This document shows, piece after piece, positions 8,636 through 16,705 of a stretch of 64,000 bases of DNA (position 1 is the stretch's first letter; every line of letters begins with the position of its first letter). The DNA comes from Flavobacterium sp. JAD_PAG50586_2 (lineage in GTDB: Bacteria > Bacteroidota > Bacteroidia > Flavobacteriales > Flavobacteriaceae). The notes under the pieces were generated by a model. It was not told where the DNA came from. It did not search any database and saw nothing but the letters and a program-made list of their open reading frames with translations. The translations under genes and the position numbers were made by a program. The stretch is taken from NCBI GenBank assembly GCA_023213215.1, contig CP096136.1, positions 558,001 through 622,000 of the forward strand, in the 5' to 3' direction.

Positions 8636-9493
8636 GTGAAAAAAGTATTTTTATTCTCGTTCTTGGCGTTATGTACTATAACGCAAACTGTTTCTGCACA
8701 GGACAAAGCAAATCCAGCTAAATATACGGCTCATAACAAAGGTAAAATGTTTATTTATTGGGGTGGAAACCGTGAAAGTTTCTCAAAATCGGATATCCAT
8801 TTTAAAGGACCTGATTATGACTTTACTTTGTATGATGTACAGGCAAGTGATAAACCAAAAGGCTGGAGCATTGATTATGTAAATCCGGCGCGAATGACCA
8901 TTCCACAGACCAATCTGAGAATCGGTTATTTTATCAATGACCATTACAATATTGCTATTGGAGTGGACCACATGAAATATGTAATGAATCAAAATCAGAT
9001 TGCTACAATTGGCGGCGTTGTAGGAAGTTCTTATCCTGAACATGCCGGTGTTTACCTGCCATCAGGAAATGACACAGTCGATTTGAGTGACGGTAGTTTC
9101 CTAAGGTTTGAACATACAGATGGTTTGAATTATGTGCACACCGAATTTTCACGCGTAGACGATATCTCAAAGCTTTTTGGCATTCGGAATACCGATAAAT
9201 TTCAGTTGAACATCACCGAAGGTGTTGGAACCGGAATTCTATATCCAAAAACAAACGCCACTTTATTAGGTAAGGAAAGGCATGATGATTTTCACATTTC
9301 GGGTTTTGGCGTTTCTGCTAAGGTTGGATTGAATTTTACCTTCTTTAAACATTATTTCATCCAAACCGAATTAAAAGGCGGTTATATCAACCTAAATGAT
9401 ATTCGTACCACGAGCAGCTCGGCAGATAAAGCCTCACAGCAGTTCTTATTTTTACAGAGAATCGTTGCTTTTGGTGGAATTTTCAATATTTAA
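8636..9493 (+). CDS. Predicted outer-membrane beta-barrel protein
   Basis: 285 residues starting with GTG at 8636, 9 bases after the kdsA stop. A signal peptide ends at VSAQ near residue 21. The rest is rich in alternating aromatic/hydrophobic strands (TNLRIGYFINDHYNIAIGVDHM, GFGVSAKVGLNFTFFKHYFIQTELKGGYI) typical of an 8-12-strand outer-membrane barrel, and the C-terminus ends in a strand, IVAFGGIFNI. No transported substrate can be read. Its position in the kdsA transcript suggests an envelope role. A hairpin terminator follows at 9520. Confidence 0.7.
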   Translation: MKKVFLFSFLALCTITQTVSAQDKANPAKYTAHNKGKMFIYWGGNRESFSKSDIHFKGPDYDFTLYDVQASDKPKGWSIDYVNPARMTIPQTNLRIGYFINDHYNIAIGVDHMKYVMNQNQIATIGGVVGSSYPEHAGVYLPSGNDTVDLSDGSFLRFEHTDGLNYVHTEFSRVDDISKLFGIRNTDKFQLNITEGVGTGILYPKTNATLLGKERHDDFHISGFGVSAKVGLNFTFFKHYFIQTELKGGYINLNDIRTTSSSADKASQQFLFLQRIVAFGGIFNI

Positions 9494-9519
9494 TTTACCT
9501 AAAGGAAATTTATAAAAAT

Positions 9520-9547
9520 GCCGTTTCAATTGAAGCGGCTTTTTTTA
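9520..9547. terminator. Hairpin terminator after the kdsA-barrel operon
   Basis: GCCGTTTCAA pairs with TTGAAGCGGC (9520-9539, one G-U) and is followed directly by a T run at 9540-9546. The convergent DUF1801 gene stops at 9545, inside the T run. Confidence 0.8.
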
Positions 9548-9892
9548 TGACAAGGATTTGGCTTCTTCTATTACAGAAATTAAAACCTTATTGTCAATTT
9601 CCTCCAACGTTGTATATCGAAGTGATTTATAGGTATTCCTGCCATCGCCAATAAGAAAATCAAGATTGTTCCTTAATTGAAAACCTTTACTGAATACAAT
9701 ATCCACATAATTTCTTTTGTGACTCACGTTCAAAAAGCAGAATGGTTTCTTTTTGTAATAGAAAAAAGGAATCTTCCACTTGAACTCCAAAGTAGCTTCT
9801 GGAATTGTACTTTCAACTACAGCTATAATATGGAATAACATATTTCGGTAATTTTCCGGTTGATTGAGAATATACAAATCGGCGGGTTTCAT
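9545..9892 (-). CDS. DUF1801 domain protein
   Basis: 115 residues. The pattern 'PEATLEFKWKIPFFYYKKKPFCFLNVSHKRNYVDIVFSKG' matches the DUF1801 (YdhG-like) fold, a small cytoplasmic domain sometimes linked to iron or stress responses but without established activity. Its ATG overlaps the TAA of the upstream M28 peptidase gene by one base (TAATG), so the two are translationally coupled. Confidence 0.75.
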   Translation of the reverse strand: MKPADLYILNQPENYRNMLFHIIAVVESTIPEATLEFKWKIPFFYYKKKPFCFLNVSHKRNYVDIVFSKGFQLRNNLDFLIGDGRNTYKSLRYTTLEEIDNKVLISVIEEAKSLS

Positions 9893-11262
9893 TAGTCGAT
9901 TCCGTATTTGTCAAACAGGTACATTAAGGAAGCCATTGTTGCTGCTCCGAGTTCCAATTCCCTTTTATTCACTGCGTCGAATTTATCATTTGCCGCATGG
10001 TGGTAATCAAAATAACGTTGGGAATCCGGAGATAGTCCGGCTTTAACAATTTTTGTAGAGGTTAGATGGCTAATATCCACACCCGTTCCTCCATTTGTAA
10101 AATTATGAATCAGATAAGGCTCAAACAAATATTTCCATTTGATTGCTTTTTCAAAATTCGCGGCATTGCATTCAAAATTAAAGCCTCTCGGTGTAAATCC
10201 TCCTGAATCACTTTCGAGTGCAAAAATGTGATTTTCCTTATTCTGTTTTGATAACTCCTCGTATTTCTTTCCGCCTCTTCCGCCAGATTCCTCATTCATA
10301 AAAAGCACAGCACGGATAGTGTTTTTGGGCTTGTAATTTAATTTTTTAAATAGCTCCAAAACCTCCATGCTTTGCACTACACCTGCACCATCATCGTGAG
10401 AACCGTCACCTAAATCCCAGGAATCAAGATGGCCGCCAACAATCATTATCTTTTCAGGATGTTCAGAACCCGTGATTTCACCAATTACGTTATAGGAAAG
10501 CACATCATCCAACGTTTCGCATGACATTTTGAAATAGAATTTCAATTTGCTGTTTTCCTTTAGCTTTTTGCTTAGTAATTCCGCTCCATTAGTACTGATT
10601 GCTGCGGTTGGAATGTATTTCTCTTTTGGCAAATCCCCGTAGCTCTGCATTCCGGTATGTGGAAAATCATCCAGCCTGAAACCCATTGAACGGACAATTG
10701 TACCCACTGCTCCCATTTTAGCTGCATCTCTCGCTCCGTAAAACCTTTGGTCCACACAATGCCCATAGGATTGGAAGGCATCGACATTTTCGGCTTCAAA
10801 TGGTCGGTTGTAAAAAACTATTTTACCTTTTATCTTTTCCGCTCCAAGCGTTTCGAGTTCTTTGAGGCTGTGGACTTCGATAACCTCAGCAGTTAACCCA
10901 CTTTTTGCAGTAGCGATTGAGCCGCCAAGTGCACATATCGGAATATTGATTTTAGCTTTATTGTCTAAAATATACGCCGTTTCCTTTTCGCCCCTGACCC
11001 ATTTGGGCACCATAACTTCCTGAAGGTAGACTCTATCCAAACCAAGTGTTTCCAATTGCTGTTTGGTATAAGCTACTCCTTTTTCGGCACCAACAGAACC
11101 CGAGATCCGCTGGCCAATTGTATTAGACAGATAATCTAACCAGGAATAGCATTTAGACTCGGTTAATGAAAATTTGTAGATGTCTTTAAGCATCTTTTCA
11201 TCGTTGTTTTGGGAGTATATTATGGATGTGAATAGCAAAGACAGTAAAGCAATTTTTCTCAT
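9892..11262 (-). CDS. Secreted M28-family zinc metallopeptidase
   Basis: 456 residues with a signal peptide (MRKIALLSLLFTSIIYSQ). A protease-associated-type insert (AEVIEVHSLKELETLGAEKIKGKIVFYNRPF) precedes the M28 catalytic domain. Zinc and catalytic motifs are visible: GGHLDSWD (His/Asp ligand pair), DGAGV (bridging Asp), MNEESGGRGG (general base Glu-Glu), ALESDSGG (Asp ligand) and YHHAANDKFD (C-terminal His ligand). M28 enzymes of this layout are amino- or carboxypeptidases acting in the periplasm or outside the cell; the peptide preference is not readable. The downstream DUF1801 gene overlaps its stop by one base. Confidence 0.92.
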   Translation of the reverse strand: MRKIALLSLLFTSIIYSQNNDEKMLKDIYKFSLTESKCYSWLDYLSNTIGQRISGSVGAEKGVAYTKQQLETLGLDRVYLQEVMVPKWVRGEKETAYILDNKAKINIPICALGGSIATAKSGLTAEVIEVHSLKELETLGAEKIKGKIVFYNRPFEAENVDAFQSYGHCVDQRFYGARDAAKMGAVGTIVRSMGFRLDDFPHTGMQSYGDLPKEKYIPTAAISTNGAELLSKKLKENSKLKFYFKMSCETLDDVLSYNVIGEITGSEHPEKIMIVGGHLDSWDLGDGSHDDGAGVVQSMEVLELFKKLNYKPKNTIRAVLFMNEESGGRGGKKYEELSKQNKENHIFALESDSGGFTPRGFNFECNAANFEKAIKWKYLFEPYLIHNFTNGGTGVDISHLTSTKIVKAGLSPDSQRYFDYHHAANDKFDAVNKRELELGAATMASLMYLFDKYGID

Positions 11263-11296
11263 TTGGTATTTTTTATCAAAAATAATGGAAAAAACA

Positions 11297-11345
11297 TTTG
11301 GTTACAGAAATATTATTTATTTACTTTGCAATTCAAAGCACTTTA
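11297..11345 (+). promoter_or_regulatory. Promoter with overlapping palindromic operator, copy 1
   Basis: TTTG at 11297-11300 and TTACTTTG at 11321-11328 are 20 bases apart, a near-consensus Bacteroidetes promoter. The -7 box overlaps an inverted repeat, CTTTG (11324-11328) N5 CAAAG (11334-11338), and a third half-site CACTTT follows at 11339-11344. The same arrangement occurs in front of the DUF1361-CreD genes at 12368-12390. It is probably the binding site of the winged-helix regulator encoded at 12051; that link is inferred. Confidence 0.6.
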
Positions 11346-11348
11346 ATC

Positions 11349-11681
11349 ATGGAAAACGAAAAATACCTTCAGGACATTTCAGAAATCAGAAACATCATGG
11401 ATAAATCATCACGTTTTATCTCGTTAAGCGGTTTTTCAGGAATTTTAGCCGGAATATATTCTTTGATTGGCGCATGGCTTGCCTACAATACTATCTACTT
11501 TGACACGACAAGTTTAGGAGAATACCGAAATCTCATAATTACGCAACCCATGATTGAAAAGCTGTTCCAAATTGCATTTGGCGTTTTAGCCTTCTCCATA
11601 GTAACTGCTGTAATCTTAAGCGCCAGAAAGGCTAAAAAAGAAATGAAAGCCTTTGGAATCCTACCTCAAAACGACTCTTGA
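11349..11681 (+). CDS. Small two-helix membrane protein of the winged-helix/CreD cluster
   Basis: 110 residues from the ATG at 11349 (MENEKYLQDISEIRNIMDKSSRF). An in-frame ATG at 11298 lies upstream of the promoter -7 box and is therefore rejected. A soluble helical N-terminus of about 22 residues is followed by two transmembrane helices (FSGILAGIYSLIGAWLAYN and IAFGVLAFSIVTAVILSA) and a basic tail. It is the first gene of the cluster and overlaps the next by four bases. No function known; possibly part of a membrane sensor that works with the regulator at 12051. Confidence 0.7.
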   Translation: MENEKYLQDISEIRNIMDKSSRFISLSGFSGILAGIYSLIGAWLAYNTIYFDTTSLGEYRNLIITQPMIEKLFQIAFGVLAFSIVTAVILSARKAKKEMKAFGILPQNDS

Positions 11682-11968
11682 TAAATTTTTTGATTCCTTT
11701 GGTTTCCGGTGGATTTTTCATACTGCTTTTGATAGAAAAAGAAATATTGGGACTTGTAGCTCCACTTACCCTTTTATTTTACGGTTTGGCCTGCATAAAT
11801 GCCAGTAAATATACACTTGGCGATGTTCGTTATTTAGGAATTACTCTTATCTTGTTAGCCTTACTTTCAACCTGGTTTTTGGGATACGGATTACTATTCT
11901 GGGCATTGGGATTTGGCGTATGCCACATTATTTATGGAAGTATGATGTATTTTAAATACGGAGAATAA
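11678..11968 (+). CDS. Small membrane protein, TTG start, coupled to 11349
   Basis: 96 residues starting at TTG 11678, which overlaps the previous TGA stop (TTGA), a typical coupling arrangement. Three or four hydrophobic helices fill the protein (IPLVSGGFFILLLIEKEILG, LTLLFYGLACINASKYTLG, YLGITLILLALLSTWFLGYGLL). The coding start is supported by the overlap and the unbroken hydrophobic pattern. I do not recognise a functional family. Likely partner of the protein encoded just before it. Confidence 0.65.
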   Translation: MINFLIPLVSGGFFILLLIEKEILGLVAPLTLLFYGLACINASKYTLGDVRYLGITLILLALLSTWFLGYGLLFWALGFGVCHIIYGSMMYFKYGE

Positions 11969-12050
11969 TTAAAGTATTTTTATTTAAACCTATTCAACCG
12001 CTGTAAAAACCTGTCCGTTATCAGAAACAATTAGATACCAGTAAATAAAT

Positions 12051-12347
12051 TTGAAAACCATCATCCAAAATATCAACAAAGCTTTTGATCACAGGATCCG
12101 TCTTGGAATCATGTCTGTATTGATGGTGAATGAAAGTGCCGATTTTAATATGCTGAAAGAATTATTGGGCGTTACCGATGGTAATCTTGCGAGCCATACC
12201 AAGGCATTGGAAGCAGAAAGTTATATCATGATTGAAAAGCAGTTCATAGGCAAGAAGCCAAATACAAAATACATTGCAACAACCGCAGGAAAGAAAGCAT
12301 TCCTAGATCATATTGAAGCACTTGAAAAACTAATATCTAAACGTTAA
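12051..12347 (+). CDS. Winged-helix transcriptional regulator (HTH_34-like)
   Basis: 98 residues from a TTG start at 12051, 82 bases after the preceding gene. The whole protein is one winged helix-turn-helix: HRIRLGIMSVLMVNESADF (helix 1), MLKELLGVTDGNLASHTKALEAES (helices 2-3, recognition helix), then the wing EKQFIGKKPNTKYIATTAG. It fits the small PF13601-type regulators of Bacteroidetes, which have no ligand domain of their own. It lies between two membrane-protein genes and the DUF1361-CreD genes and probably controls both through the palindromes at 11324 and 12368. Cytoplasmic. Confidence 0.85.
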   Translation: MKTIIQNINKAFDHRIRLGIMSVLMVNESADFNMLKELLGVTDGNLASHTKALEAESYIMIEKQFIGKKPNTKYIATTAGKKAFLDHIEALEKLISKR

Positions 12348-12367
12348 CCTATTTTTTTATTCATTTG

Positions 12368-12390
12368 CTTTGAAAAACAAAGTACTTTTA
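12368..12390 (+). promoter_or_regulatory. Palindromic operator-like motif, copy 2, before DUF1361-CreD
   Basis: CTTTG (12368-12372) A5 CAAAG (12378-12382) T ACTTTTA (12384-12390). Half-sites, spacing and the third ACTTT half-site match copy 1 at 11324-11344. A TTTG at 12364-12367 could be a -33 element. The motif lies 12 bases before the ATG at 12402, so a bound protein would block transcription of the second half of the cluster. Confidence 0.55.
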
Positions 12391-12401
12391 AATTTAATTT
12401 T

Positions 12402-13058
12402 ATGAACAAAATCCTAACCATCTATTTATTCAACAGGAAACAAAATCCAAATTTGATAATCCTAAGTGTTATCTCAATCCTCTTAATGTTGTTAAGGGTA
12501 AAACTTACCTACAACATGTATTTACTCTTTCTGATATGGAATTTGTTTTTGGGTTATGTTCCCTATTTTATGTCCTCACAACTAAAATCAACTGTTCCCG
12601 GAACTTATAAATTTTATCTCCTTTTGATAGGCTGGTTGCTTTTTATACCCAATTCATTCTATTTGCTGACTGATTTTGTGCACCTGCATCACCATAGCGA
12701 TTTGCAATACATATTCGATGCGTTACTGTTAACTTTCTTTTCCATCGCTGGATTTTATGCCGGAATCTCTTCAATGCTCCATATCCATGGATTATTGGAA
12801 ATGAAATATTCAAGTCAAAAAAGCAAATATGTGATGATTACCCTTTGTTATCTCTCGAGCTTTGGAGTTTATCTGGGTCGGATTCTTCGATTTAACAGTT
12901 GGGATATTGTAAGTAACCCAATAAAGCTTTTTTCTAATATCCTCAGCAGTTTACAACACTTTCAAACTTATGAGTTTGTGACTCTTTTTGGGACTTTTAT
13001 TTTAATAGTCTACTCTATTTCACATCTATTATCTGATAATAAAACAATCAAATCATGA
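12402..13058 (+). CDS. DUF1361 membrane protein
   Basis: 218 residues with about six transmembrane helices. The DUF1361 signature is visible as LLIGWLLFIPNSFYLLTDFVHLHH, with a following glycine-rich helix and a second conserved region, YLSSFGVYLGRILRFNSWDI. The family has no assigned biochemical role. The final ATGA overlaps the next gene's start, and CreD follows, so the three are co-expressed. Confidence 0.85.
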   Translation: MNKILTIYLFNRKQNPNLIILSVISILLMLLRVKLTYNMYLLFLIWNLFLGYVPYFMSSQLKSTVPGTYKFYLLLIGWLLFIPNSFYLLTDFVHLHHHSDLQYIFDALLLTFFSIAGFYAGISSMLHIHGLLEMKYSSQKSKYVMITLCYLSSFGVYLGRILRFNSWDIVSNPIKLFSNILSSLQHFQTYEFVTLFGTFILIVYSISHLLSDNKTIKS

Positions 13059-13360
13059 CAAAACTTGCACTAACGGGTAAATTCTCCACTTATTTAGCCA
13101 TTGCCTCATTTGGAATTGGAACAGCATTCTTATTCCTTCATTTAGTATTTCCTAAGTCAGGCTACATCCTATTTGCAGGCTATTGTTATGTTCTTTTAGC
13201 AATCCTGTTCAATGCCATCACACTGTTGTATTTAAGTTATCAATTCGCAATCCATCGGTTTAACAGAGAAACGATAGCCATACGAATCCTTATCCTTCTA
13301 TCTAATATTCCGGTTGCATTACTGTACTTAAACATCGTATTAAACAATAATTTATTCTAA
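13055..13360 (+). CDS. Small three- or four-helix membrane protein
   Basis: 101 residues; its ATG at 13055 overlaps the DUF1361 TGA stop (ATGA). Hydrophobic segments include IASFGIGTAFLFLHLVF, GYILFAGYCYVLLAILFN and ILILLSNIPVALLYLNIVL. No recognised family motif. It sits between DUF1361 and creD (15-base gap), which implies co-translation and perhaps a shared complex. Confidence 0.7.
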   Translation: MTKLALTGKFSTYLAIASFGIGTAFLFLHLVFPKSGYILFAGYCYVLLAILFNAITLLYLSYQFAIHRFNRETIAIRILILLSNIPVALLYLNIVLNNNLF

Positions 13361-13375
13361 CTAAAAACAATTAAA

Positions 13376-14731
13376 ATGGAAAATTCAGAAAATTCAATTC
13401 CCGAAGTTAAATCATTCCTTCAGTCGAATACCGCCAAAATGATTATGGTGGGATTTCTAACTTTAGTCTTGCTAATACCGTTGTTCTTTGTCCAAGATTT
13501 AATCCGGGAACGCTCTCAGCGAAAGATTCAAATGGTGGATGAAGTAACCGATTTATGGGGAAAGGATATCTTATTTTACGGTCCGGTTCTCAGAATTCCG
13601 TATACAAATTACGAAGCTTATAATGTTACGGATCCAAAAAATGGAGCCACTACCATTCAAAGAAAGGCAATCACAAATTACGCCTATTTCTTTCCAAACG
13701 AACTGAAAAACACGTCCAATATAAAGAAAAACGAATCGCTTAAGCGTGGCATTTTCAATCATGTTGTCTTTACGGCAGACATGAATTTCAAAGGAAATTT
13801 CACCAGTCCGGATTTCGCAAAATTAGGAATTGATGCCGAAAACATCCAATGGGACAAAGCTTCCATCATCGTAAAGACTACTAATCTAAAAAGCATCAAA
13901 AGCGAACTGAAAATTCAATTAAATAATAATAAATTTGCTTTCGAACCACAAAGCAGTGATAAAAGCCAGTACAGCGTTTTGGCCACAGGTAATTTTGATT
14001 ACAAAGCTTTAGTCAGTAATGAGAAGATTAATTTTGATTTTGCAATAACCTATAATGGCAGTAACAGTGTGAAATTCATCCCAATCGGAAAAGTAACCAG
14101 TATTAGTGTAGATTCGGACTGGAAGTCGCCAAGTTTTGAAGGATCATTTGCAGCCAGCGATACCACAAAAACCATTAGCCAAAAAGGTTTTCATGCCGAT
14201 TGGAAAGTATTGGACATTAACAGGACGTTTTCGCAGCAATACGCGATTGTTTTACCTAATCTGGACGATTACCTGTTCGGAGTGAAATTAATTCAAACAG
14301 TGGACGAATATCAACAAAACGAAAGAGCTTCAAAATATGGTTTCCTGGTAATTGGATTAACATTCCTCATTTTCTTCCTGATACAGTCCGTTAGTAAAAT
14401 CAACATTCATATTTTTCAATATTCGATGATTGGCCTGGCTTTGATAATGTTCTACACGCTTTTAATTTCAATTACGGAGCATAGCACTTTCAGTTTTGCG
14501 TACACCATTGCCGGAGCTTCTGTAGTTGCGATGATAACGCTCTACTCTATTTCCATTTTAAAGAATCGAAAGTTTCCTATGTTTATTGGAATCTCGCTAT
14601 CGGCATTGTATACTTTCATTTATATCATCATCCAGATGGAAGATTATGCATTGCTGGTGGGAAGCATTGGCTTGTTTTTAATCTTGGGAGCGGTGATGTA
14701 TTTCTCCAGGAAAATTGATTGGAGCAGATAA
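13376..14731 (+). CDS. creD: CreD-family inner membrane protein
   Basis: 451 residues. One N-terminal helix (MIMVGFLTLVLLIPLFFVQDLI) is followed by the family signature RERSQRKIQMVDEVTDLWG, a large periplasmic domain of about 250 residues (YFFPNELKNTSNI, RGIFNHVVFTADMNFKGNF) and five or six C-terminal helices. This matches E. coli CreD, an envelope-stress protein governed there by the CreBC two-component system. No CreBC homologue is nearby; the winged-helix protein at 12051 is the obvious candidate regulator. A hairpin terminator follows. Confidence 0.93.
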   Translation: MENSENSIPEVKSFLQSNTAKMIMVGFLTLVLLIPLFFVQDLIRERSQRKIQMVDEVTDLWGKDILFYGPVLRIPYTNYEAYNVTDPKNGATTIQRKAITNYAYFFPNELKNTSNIKKNESLKRGIFNHVVFTADMNFKGNFTSPDFAKLGIDAENIQWDKASIIVKTTNLKSIKSELKIQLNNNKFAFEPQSSDKSQYSVLATGNFDYKALVSNEKINFDFAITYNGSNSVKFIPIGKVTSISVDSDWKSPSFEGSFAASDTTKTISQKGFHADWKVLDINRTFSQQYAIVLPNLDDYLFGVKLIQTVDEYQQNERASKYGFLVIGLTFLIFFLIQSVSKINIHIFQYSMIGLALIMFYTLLISITEHSTFSFAYTIAGASVVAMITLYSISILKNRKFPMFIGISLSALYTFIYIIIQMEDYALLVGSIGLFLILGAVMYFSRKIDWSR

Positions 14732-14758
14732 AAATAATTAAGCAAATCACAAACAAAA

Positions 14759-14786
14759 ACCTGTTCGTTATGGACAGGTTTTTTTA
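14759..14786. terminator. Hairpin terminator after creD
   Basis: AACCTGTTC pairs with GGACAGGTT around a short loop (14759-14780) and a T run follows at 14781-14786, overlapping the stop of the convergent menC gene at 14784. Confidence 0.8.
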
Positions 14787-15830
14787 TTGAAAATCGTCAA
14801 GTTCAATTTTCCAATCCTTGTTTTTATCGTACCAAAGTTGCCCTTTAGAAACAGTCAGTGGAGAGTCAAAATTATTGGTAAATAAACTTCCGGTTCCTAA
14901 ACCCTGAGGCATCAGATTATTTTGCAGGAATGTAAATTGAGCAATCGCATTCAAACCGATGTTACTTTCCAAAGCCGATGTAATCCACCAGCCAATATTT
15001 AATTTCTCTGCTAGCGAAATCCACTCTAGACTTCCCCGAAATCCTCCAATAAAACTTGGCTTCAAAACGATGTATTGCGGCCTGATTTTTTGCAGCAATG
15101 CTTCCTTTTCATTCAATGAAAACACACCAATCAGCTCTTCATCCAAAACTATAGGAATTTCGCTCTTTTTACACAGGACTGCCATCGTGTCAGTATTATT
15201 TTTTTTGATAGGTTGCTCAATACTATGAAGTTTAAAACCAGTAATTTGATGTATTTTATTTAAAGCTTCATTTTCACTAAAAGCACCATTTGCATCAACG
15301 CGGATTTCGATAGTTCTCTCATCGAAATTTTCACGGATAAAGCGCAATAAATCCATTTCCTTATCAAAATCTATGGCTCCGATCTTCAATTTTATACAGC
15401 TAAAACCTTGAGCAATTTTCTCTTGGATTTGAGCTTTCATAAAGTCCTTTTTACCCATCCAGATCAATCCGTTTATCGGAATGCTTTTGTTGCTTTTTGT
15501 AAAATCGGAAGGAAATAAAATAAACGGATTTTCACTTTGCAGGGACAAAAAAGCCATCTCAATTCCGAATTGGATGGACGGAAATTCGATCAATTCCTCC
15601 CAAAGTTTTTGTTCTCCAAGATGAATATTTTGACAAACCCATTTTAATTTTTCTTCATAATCCGGCCTGTCGTCTGCAGATAATCCTCGAAGAATTCCGC
15701 ACTCACCTATTCCTTTTTTACCGTCTTTTTCCAAGATGATAAACCAGGTTTCCTTATCGGTTAAAATGCCTCTGGAAGTTCCGGAAGCTTGTTTGAAATG
15801 AAGTGTATATTTGAAGTAAGAAGCTTTCAT
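14784..15830 (-). CDS. menC: o-Succinylbenzoate synthase (enolase superfamily)
   Basis: 348 residues with the muconate-lactonizing/OSBS subgroup layout: an N-terminal capping domain, then the barrel with the catalytic lysine pair (CIKLKIG), metal ligands DANGAF, EQPI and DEEL, and a late LKPSFIGG strand. Enolase-superfamily enzymes of this subgroup can be OSBS, epimerases or racemases; the menA and menB genes upstream on the same strand settle it as MenC, which dehydrates SHCHC to o-succinylbenzoate in menaquinone synthesis. It is separated from the preceding hydrolase gene by 143 bases. Cytoplasmic. Confidence 0.9.
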   Translation of the reverse strand: MKASYFKYTLHFKQASGTSRGILTDKETWFIILEKDGKKGIGECGILRGLSADDRPDYEEKLKWVCQNIHLGEQKLWEELIEFPSIQFGIEMAFLSLQSENPFILFPSDFTKSNKSIPINGLIWMGKKDFMKAQIQEKIAQGFSCIKLKIGAIDFDKEMDLLRFIRENFDERTIEIRVDANGAFSENEALNKIHQITGFKLHSIEQPIKKNNTDTMAVLCKKSEIPIVLDEELIGVFSLNEKEALLQKIRPQYIVLKPSFIGGFRGSLEWISLAEKLNIGWWITSALESNIGLNAIAQFTFLQNNLMPQGLGTGSLFTNNFDSPLTVSKGQLWYDKNKDWKIELDDFQ

Positions 15831-15973
15831 TTTTTGAATCAGAATTGAATTAATTACATTTTTTTACCAAATAGAATCATAGATTTTTAATCCTTATAAA
15901 TAAAGCTTCTCTTTATTTTAGAAGAAAAATAAATGTCCTAAAATTAATTTCTATGAATCTATGTGGTAGAAAA
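15831..15973. other. AT-rich spacer in the menaquinone cluster
   Basis: 143 bases with no gene. An 8-base perfect hairpin, AAATAAAG (15898-15905) and CTTTATTT (15911-15918), has a 5-base loop; it lacks a clean T run and is a weak terminator candidate at best. No TAnnTTTG element was certain. Confidence 0.3.
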
Positions 15974-16651
15974 TTAAAGCGAAATGCTTTTTCCGATATC
16001 AAGAAGCATTAAGTCCTTTCCGGCATCGAAAAATTTTTTTATAGCGGCTTCGTGATTGATTACTATAAAGCCAAAAGTATCGTAATGACAACCCAAAATT
16101 TTATCGCAATCGACAAAATCTGCGGCCATTATAGCATCTTCAACATCCATGGTAAAACAATTACCAATGGGTAAAATTGCCAAATCTAATTTCGTCCGCA
16201 TTGGAATAAGCTTCATATCCATGGTCAATGCTGTATCACCGGAAATGTAGATGTTTTTGTGCTCTCCTTCTATTACAAATCCGCCCGGATTACCACCGTA
16301 AGTCCCATCGGGAAACGAACTTGAATGCACAGCGGAAACAAATTTCAACATCCCGAAATCAAACTTCCAGCTACCACCGTAATTCATCGGATGATATTGA
16401 AAGCCTTTGTTTCCATAATAGGTCGCTATTTCCCAATTCGAAACGATAACCGAATTGTTGTTCTTCGCAATAACCTCAACGTCTCCAATATGGTCAAAAT
16501 GCGCATGCGTTATGAGGATATAATCCGCTTTTAACGCATTGATATCAATATGGGAAGCTTTTTCATTTTCGGAAATATAGGGATCAACCAAAAGGTGTTT
16601 CCCGCTTATTTCAATCCCAATGCAGGCATGTCCGTAGAATGTAATTTTCAT
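15974..16651 (-). CDS. Metallo-beta-lactamase-fold metal-dependent hydrolase (UPF0173-like)
   Basis: 225 residues, the normal size for this family. Metal ligands are visible in HAHFDHIGD (HxHxDH), a later histidine in VSAVHSSSFPDG, the aspartate in ISGDTALTMD, and a C-terminal histidine in GCHYDTFGF. The substrate is unknown. It lies between menA (54 bases upstream) and menC (143 bases downstream) and is therefore likely co-expressed with menaquinone genes. A thioesterase acting on DHNA-CoA would fill the only chemical step between MenB and MenA, but that is a hypothesis. Confidence 0.85.
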   Translation of the reverse strand: MKITFYGHACIGIEISGKHLLVDPYISENEKASHIDINALKADYILITHAHFDHIGDVEVIAKNNNSVIVSNWEIATYYGNKGFQYHPMNYGGSWKFDFGMLKFVSAVHSSSFPDGTYGGNPGGFVIEGEHKNIYISGDTALTMDMKLIPMRTKLDLAILPIGNCFTMDVEDAIMAADFVDCDKILGCHYDTFGFIVINHEAAIKKFFDAGKDLMLLDIGKSISL

Positions 16652-16705
16652 TTTTTATATTTTTAAGTGATTTGAATTAAGTCAAAGCAATTTTAAAAAC
16701 GCCTT

